Assembly: GCA_019637805.1 (NCBI GenBank)
Contig: JAHBVB010000001.1
Span: 695,875-759,874 of the forward strand
Source of the DNA: Anaerolineales bacterium
GTDB lineage: Bacteria > Chloroflexota > Anaerolineae > Anaerolineales > UBA11579
Direction: 5' to 3'
DNA length: 64,000 bases
Positions 61,024 to 64,000 of the stretch are shown one piece after another (positions within the stretch are counted from its first letter, which is position 1; every line of letters starts with the position of its first letter). The translations under genes were made by a program, and so were the position numbers. The notes beneath the pieces are model-generated. The model saw only the letters and a list, made by a program, of their open reading frames with translations, made no database searches and had not been told where the DNA came from.

Positions 61024-61794
61024 CATGTACTTGGGTTCGCGCTTCTCCAAGAAGGCGGCCAGGCCTTCCTGGTGGTCGGCGCCCTGCGCGGCGATCTCCT
61101 GAGTGTGCGCCTCGTAATCCAACACTTCTTCCAGATTGGCCAGATTGGCCTTGTTGAAGTCGCGCTTGGCGTAACCCATCGCCCCCACCGGGCCTTGCGC
61201 CAGGCGAGCGGCCCAGTCCCAGGCGGTCTGCTCCAGCTCTTCTTCCGCCACCACGGCGTTCAATAGGCCCCAAGCCAGCGCCTGTTCGGCGTTGATCGGC
61301 TCATTAAAGAAGGTCGCCTGCGCCGCCCGCCCCAACCCGATGATGCTGGGCAGCATCAGCGAGACGGCCGAATCCGGCGCCAGACCGATGCCGCCAAAGC
61401 CGACCACGAACTTGGCGGCCGGCGTGCCGATGCGCAGGTCGCAGGCCAGGGCAATGCCCAGCGAAGCGCCGGCTGTCGGCCCTTGGATGGCCGCCAGGAT
61501 CGGTTTCTCCAGCTGGCGCATTTGCAGCACCAGCGGGTTGTAGTTCTTCTGCAAGTGCTGGCGGAAGGAAAGGTGCTCGCCCTCACCAAACTCAGTCACA
61601 TCCTGGCCGGCGCTGAACAGCTTGCCATTGGCCTTGAATAGCACGCTGCGCACCGCCGCATCTTTGGCGGCGTCCTTCAGGAAGCCCTGCAGCCTGGCCA
61701 CCATGGGCGAGTCAAAGGCATTGGCTTTGGGCCGGTTCAGCGTCAGGGTCAACACACCGTCTTTGACATCGCGCAAAATTGTCTCTTCGCTCAT
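61018..61794 (-). CDS. Enoyl-CoA hydratase/isomerase family protein
   Basis: 258 residues. Crotonase fold: LTLNRPKANAFDSPMVARLQ, FSAGQDVTEFG (oxyanion hole part), GPTAGASLGIALACDLRIGT and FGGIGLAPDSAVSLMLPSII. In classic hydratases two Glu lie in the GxxAGxGxxL and later EVxLG blocks; here Ala-Ser and Pro-Asp-Ser replace them, the pattern of PaaG-type isomerases. It likely moves a double bond or opens a ring-derived CoA ester. Independent gene. Confidence 0.87.
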   Translation of the reverse strand: MSEETILRDVKDGVLTLTLNRPKANAFDSPMVARLQGFLKDAAKDAAVRSVLFKANGKLFSAGQDVTEFGEGEHLSFRQHLQKNYNPLVLQMRQLEKPILAAIQGPTAGASLGIALACDLRIGTPAAKFVVGFGGIGLAPDSAVSLMLPSIIGLGRAAQATFFNEPINAEQALAWGLLNAVVAEEELEQTAWDWAARLAQGPVGAMGYAKRDFNKANLANLEEVLDYEAHTQEIAAQGADHQEGLAAFLEKREPKYMK

Positions 61795-61856
61795 GGCTGC
61801 TCCATTTGTACAGGGGATCGGGTTGCAAGTATTCTAACGGCATCCAGCAGGGCAAC

Positions 61857-61889
61857 AAAAAAGCGCAATGCGAACTGCATTGCGCTTTT
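61857..61889 (-). terminator. Terminator of the 61907 gene
   Basis: AAAAGCGCAATGC (61859-61871), 5-nt loop, GCATTGCGCTTTT (61877-61889); a U run follows on the minus strand. Confidence 0.88.
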
Positions 61890-61906
61890 GTCTTCACGGT
61901 AGGGTT

Positions 61907-62287
61907 CTAGACCAGCGGGTCCATCTCGTCGAGGTCGCTTTCGTCCATATCATCGTCCTCGTAGCCGATGGCCAGTTCGATCTCTTCGTCGGGCAGGCGC
62001 ACCCACAGCATCAGCATTTCGCCCTCGGCCGTCTCTGCCGCCCGGGCGGCCACGATGGGCGCTTCTTTGGTCAGGCCGTCTTCATCGCGATATTCGAGCT
62101 GAATGCTGTCCTGTTTGTTCCAGGCCCGGTGGCAGCGCTCCACCAGCTCGCGGCCGTTGAAGGTGCGCAAATGGGTCAGGGCCACCCCGTACAGCGTCGG
62201 GCCTTCCAGCACTCCGGTAGACCAGCCTTCATCCACAATTTCAAATGTGGGTGAAGGACCTTCAATAATGGTGATTTTCTCTTGCAT
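61907..62287 (-). CDS. Acidic conserved hypothetical protein
   Basis: 126 residues from ATG 62287. A small alpha/beta protein (KITIIEGPSPTFEIVDEGWS, GPTLYGVALTHLRTFNGREL, HRAWNKQDSIQLEYRDEDGL) with a strongly acidic tail (GYEDDDMDESDLDEMDPLV). No family is known to me. The tail suggests binding to a basic partner or cation. It is transcribed alone and divergently from the EthD-like gene at 62392. Confidence 0.7.
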   Translation of the reverse strand: MQEKITIIEGPSPTFEIVDEGWSTGVLEGPTLYGVALTHLRTFNGRELVERCHRAWNKQDSIQLEYRDEDGLTKEAPIVAARAAETAEGEMLMLWVRLPDEEIELAIGYEDDDMDESDLDEMDPLV

Positions 62288-62391
62288 CAGATAGTCAGAC
62301 TGCCTTACAGTGGCGAATATTACCATACGCGGGGTGGCGCTGGTGTCAAGCGCGGGCCTCAATTTTTGCCAAGGTTATAATCGTGAACTCC

Positions 62392-62748
62392 ATGTACAAA
62401 TTGGTCATTCTGATCGAACCGCAAGACCACCCGGCTGAATTCGACAGCCAGTGGCCGCTGTTCCTGGCGGCGGCCGAGCGCATGCCCGGCCTGCGCCGTG
62501 AGGTCACCAGCCGCGTCGACCGCGCCCTGCACGGCGCTTTCCAGGCTCACCTGATCCACGAACTTCATTTCGACTCGCTGACCGCCGCCGGCCAGGCAAT
62601 GGGCTCCCCTGAGGGGGAACACGCTGGCCAGGTCCTACAGCAGATCAGCGGCGGCAAGGTCACCCTGCTGCTGGCTGACCACTTGGAAGATGAAGTGGCT
62701 GCTTTCCTGGGAGATGCGCCCGCCGCACCTCCCACTGACCGGGCATGA
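62392..62748 (+). CDS. EthD-like dimeric alpha/beta barrel protein
   Basis: 118 residues from ATG 62392 (GTG 62383 possible). EthD proteins are about 100 residues; here KLVILIEPQDHPAEFDSQWP, MPGLRREVTSRVDRALHG and HLIHELHFDSLTAAGQAMGS follow the pattern, with AGQVLQQISGGKVTLLLADH near the end. Some EthD family members take part in degradation of ethers or polyketides; the role here is unknown. A TATAAT at 62376-62381 implies a leader of only about five bases. Its stop overlaps the next start (ATGA). Confidence 0.78.
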   Translation: MYKLVILIEPQDHPAEFDSQWPLFLAAAERMPGLRREVTSRVDRALHGAFQAHLIHELHFDSLTAAGQAMGSPEGEHAGQVLQQISGGKVTLLLADHLEDEVAAFLGDAPAAPPTDRA

Positions 62749-63506
62749 AGCGGCGCAAAGCCTGGCGTATGCCGACCCTATTGGTCATTCTTGCGCTGCT
62801 TGTCCTGGTTGGTGCGGCCGGCCTTTACATCTATCGCAATTACTTCCGCCCCATCGGCCGTTGGGCGTATTTCTCGGAGATTCACACCAGCCCCCAGATC
62901 TTTGAGCGCTATGCCTTGCAGCCCGGCTTGCGCTGTGGGGATGCGCCTTTTGCCTTCCCCACCACGGGCGTCATCCTCGGTCTGTGGGATGAGTCTTATC
63001 GCATCGGCCATCGCCATTCGGGCGTGGACATTTTTTCCGGCACTCAGCCGGGAGTCACGCCTATCTACGCCGCCTACCCAGGCTACCTGACCCGTCAGCC
63101 GGATTGGAAATCCACCGTCATCATCCGCATCCCCAGCGACCCACTGCAGCCCGGCCGGCAGATCTGGACCTACTACACCCATCTGGCGGACCAGCAGGGC
63201 CAGAGCTTTATCTCAGAGGCTTTCCCGCCGGACAGCCATGAGGTTTATGTAGAGGCCGGCACCTTCCTGGGCTACATGGGCAATTATTCCGGCGACCCGG
63301 CCGCCCCCACCGGCCTGCATCTGCATTTTTCGGTCGTCAAAGATGAAGAGGACGAGTTCCTCAATGAACTGGATATTCGCAACACCTATGACCCCAGTCC
63401 GTATTTTGGCCTGGTCCTGAACCATCGCCAGAACGCCGAGGAGATTCCGGTATGCGCCGGCGAGGCGACTTTTGAACCCTGGGAGCTGCACCATGACGGA
63501 CCCTAA
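62745..63506 (+). CDS. Membrane-anchored M23-like (LytM) peptidase
   Basis: 253 residues. One N-terminal membrane helix (TLLVILALLVLVGAAGLYIY), so the rest is outside the cell. The LytM signature is present as RIGHRHSGVDIF (H-x-x-x-D, the first two zinc ligands) and TGLHLHFSV (H-x-H, catalytic and third ligand). The family cuts peptidoglycan cross-links. The N-terminal 60 residues of the mature part are unrelated. Coupled to the EthD gene (ATGA) and overlapping the next start by 14 bp. Confidence 0.88.
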   Translation: MKRRKAWRMPTLLVILALLVLVGAAGLYIYRNYFRPIGRWAYFSEIHTSPQIFERYALQPGLRCGDAPFAFPTTGVILGLWDESYRIGHRHSGVDIFSGTQPGVTPIYAAYPGYLTRQPDWKSTVIIRIPSDPLQPGRQIWTYYTHLADQQGQSFISEAFPPDSHEVYVEAGTFLGYMGNYSGDPAAPTGLHLHFSVVKDEEDEFLNELDIRNTYDPSPYFGLVLNHRQNAEEIPVCAGEATFEPWELHHDGP

Positions 63507-64000
63507 ACGCGTGGCGCTGATCGTGGGCGCCAGTTCGCCCGCCGGTGAGGCCGTGGCCCGCGGCCTGGCCGCCGCCGGGCTGCGCCTGGCGCTCAACGAC
63601 CTGATGCCCGGCCGCATCGAAAGCCTGGCTAAGGAGCTGAACGCCGGCGGCGCGCAAGCCATCGCCCACGCCGCCGATGTCTCACGCAAGCTGGCCCTGC
63701 AGACCATGCTGCAGGCCGTGCTGGAGCCCTGGGAGCGCATTGACCTGTTGGTCTTCCTGCCTGTCGCCCAGCCGGCCGGGAATCTGCTGGACCTGGATGA
63801 GTGGGACTGGCACCGCACTCTGGACCTCAACCTAAGCGCCGCCTTCCTGTGTATGCAGTCAGTCGGGCGCGTGATGCGCGAGCTGGGCGGCGGACGCATG
63901 GTGTTAGCGCAAAGCCTGCAGCCTGGGGCGCCGCCCGCCTGGCAGGCCGCCAGCGGCGGGCTGGGGGCCCTGGCCGCCGCGGCTGGCGTAGAATTGGGGA
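63493..64000 (+). CDS. SDR-fold protein, C-terminus outside window
   Basis: 169 visible codons from ATG 63493, overlapping the M23-like stop by 14 bp. The start VALIVGASSPAGEAVARGLA is an altered cofactor loop (usual G-x-x-x-G-x-G; here G-A-S-S-P-A-G). The helix DLNLSAAFLCMQSVGRVM is typical SDR. The expected Ser-x12-YxxxK segment reads LAQSLQPGAPPAWQAASGGL, with Trp in place of Tyr and no Lys, so it is probably not a classical dehydrogenase. May be a binding or structural SDR; the full gene is needed. Confidence 0.8.
   Translation, partial: MTDPKRVALIVGASSPAGEAVARGLAAAGLRLALNDLMPGRIESLAKELNAGGAQAIAHAADVSRKLALQTMLQAVLEPWERIDLLVFLPVAQPAGNLLDLDEWDWHRTLDLNLSAAFLCMQSVGRVMRELGGGRMVLAQSLQPGAPPAWQAASGGLGALAAAAGVELG

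Overview
The window looks like one continuous piece of a high-GC bacterial chromosome, most likely a member of the Chloroflexota (Anaerolineae-like). This assignment is inferred from content. The lipoproteins have long Thr/Pro/Ser-rich stalks after their lipobox, there is a sortase preceded by an LPATG motif, PadR sits beside HAAS-domain membrane proteins, PdxS/PdxT supplies vitamin B6, and many sigma-A-like promoters have extended -10 boxes. No rRNA, plasmid or phage backbone is visible. About 68 protein genes, one tRNA gene and one strong small-RNA candidate are annotated. Coding density is high, and many convergent gene pairs share perfectly symmetric terminator hairpins.

Layout. 1-5.3 kb: end of a membrane protein, a VOC protein, then moaA, a HAD phosphatase, a 3-methyladenine glycosylase, fabI and a bactofilin on the plus strand, facing a universal stress protein. 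5.4-11.7 kb (minus): an unrecognised 561-residue Rossmann protein, a PadR regulator with three tandem HAAS-membrane paralogs, an SDR and a small membrane protein. 11.8-13.5 kb: an A+T-rich island with one DUF262/HNH (GmrSD-like) gene. 13.7-18.7 kb: clpC, a propeller-sortase protein and a peptidoglycan-binding lipoprotein. 18.7-24.3 kb (minus): sdhCDAB, a GNAT, a MITE-like palindromic repeat and isocitrate dehydrogenase. 24.5-31.5 kb: a calcium-type P-ATPase facing a rhomboid-gmk-tmk-ABC exporter cluster. 31.5-39.8 kb: PPOX oxidoreductase, LuxR-type regulator, HtrA-like protease, SlyD, Asp/Glu racemase, R3H AAA ATPase, GNAT-like proteins and pdxST. 39.9-44.1 kb: an operon of ECF sigma factor, large membrane/propeller protein, membrane protein and AraC regulator. 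44.1-48.5 kb: a GntR-regulated five-gene transporter operon containing a fused CPBP protease-ABC ATPase and two exact copies of a parS-like site. 48.5-54.9 kb: deoxynucleoside kinase, lipoproteins, PepF, a CcrM-type adenine methyltransferase and YchF. 55-55.4 kb: tRNA-Leu and the small-RNA candidate. 55.3-64 kb: BioY, dienelactone hydrolase, M29 aminopeptidase, tRNA dihydrouridine synthase, an HTH regulator, enoyl-CoA hydratase, an M23-like protein and a truncated SDR.

How the genes work together. Housekeeping clusters cover the TCA cycle (sdhCDAB, icd), pyridoxal phosphate (pdxST), nucleotide kinases (gmk, tmk, dNK), lipid synthesis (fabI) and proteolysis (clpC, pepF, M29, htrA-like). The most unusual parts are the parS-bearing CPBP-ABC operon, the LPATG-linked sortase, the C-rich-loop small RNA, a CcrM-like methyltransferase whose start codon lies in a hairpin, and several other cis-acting RNA or DNA structures at gene starts.
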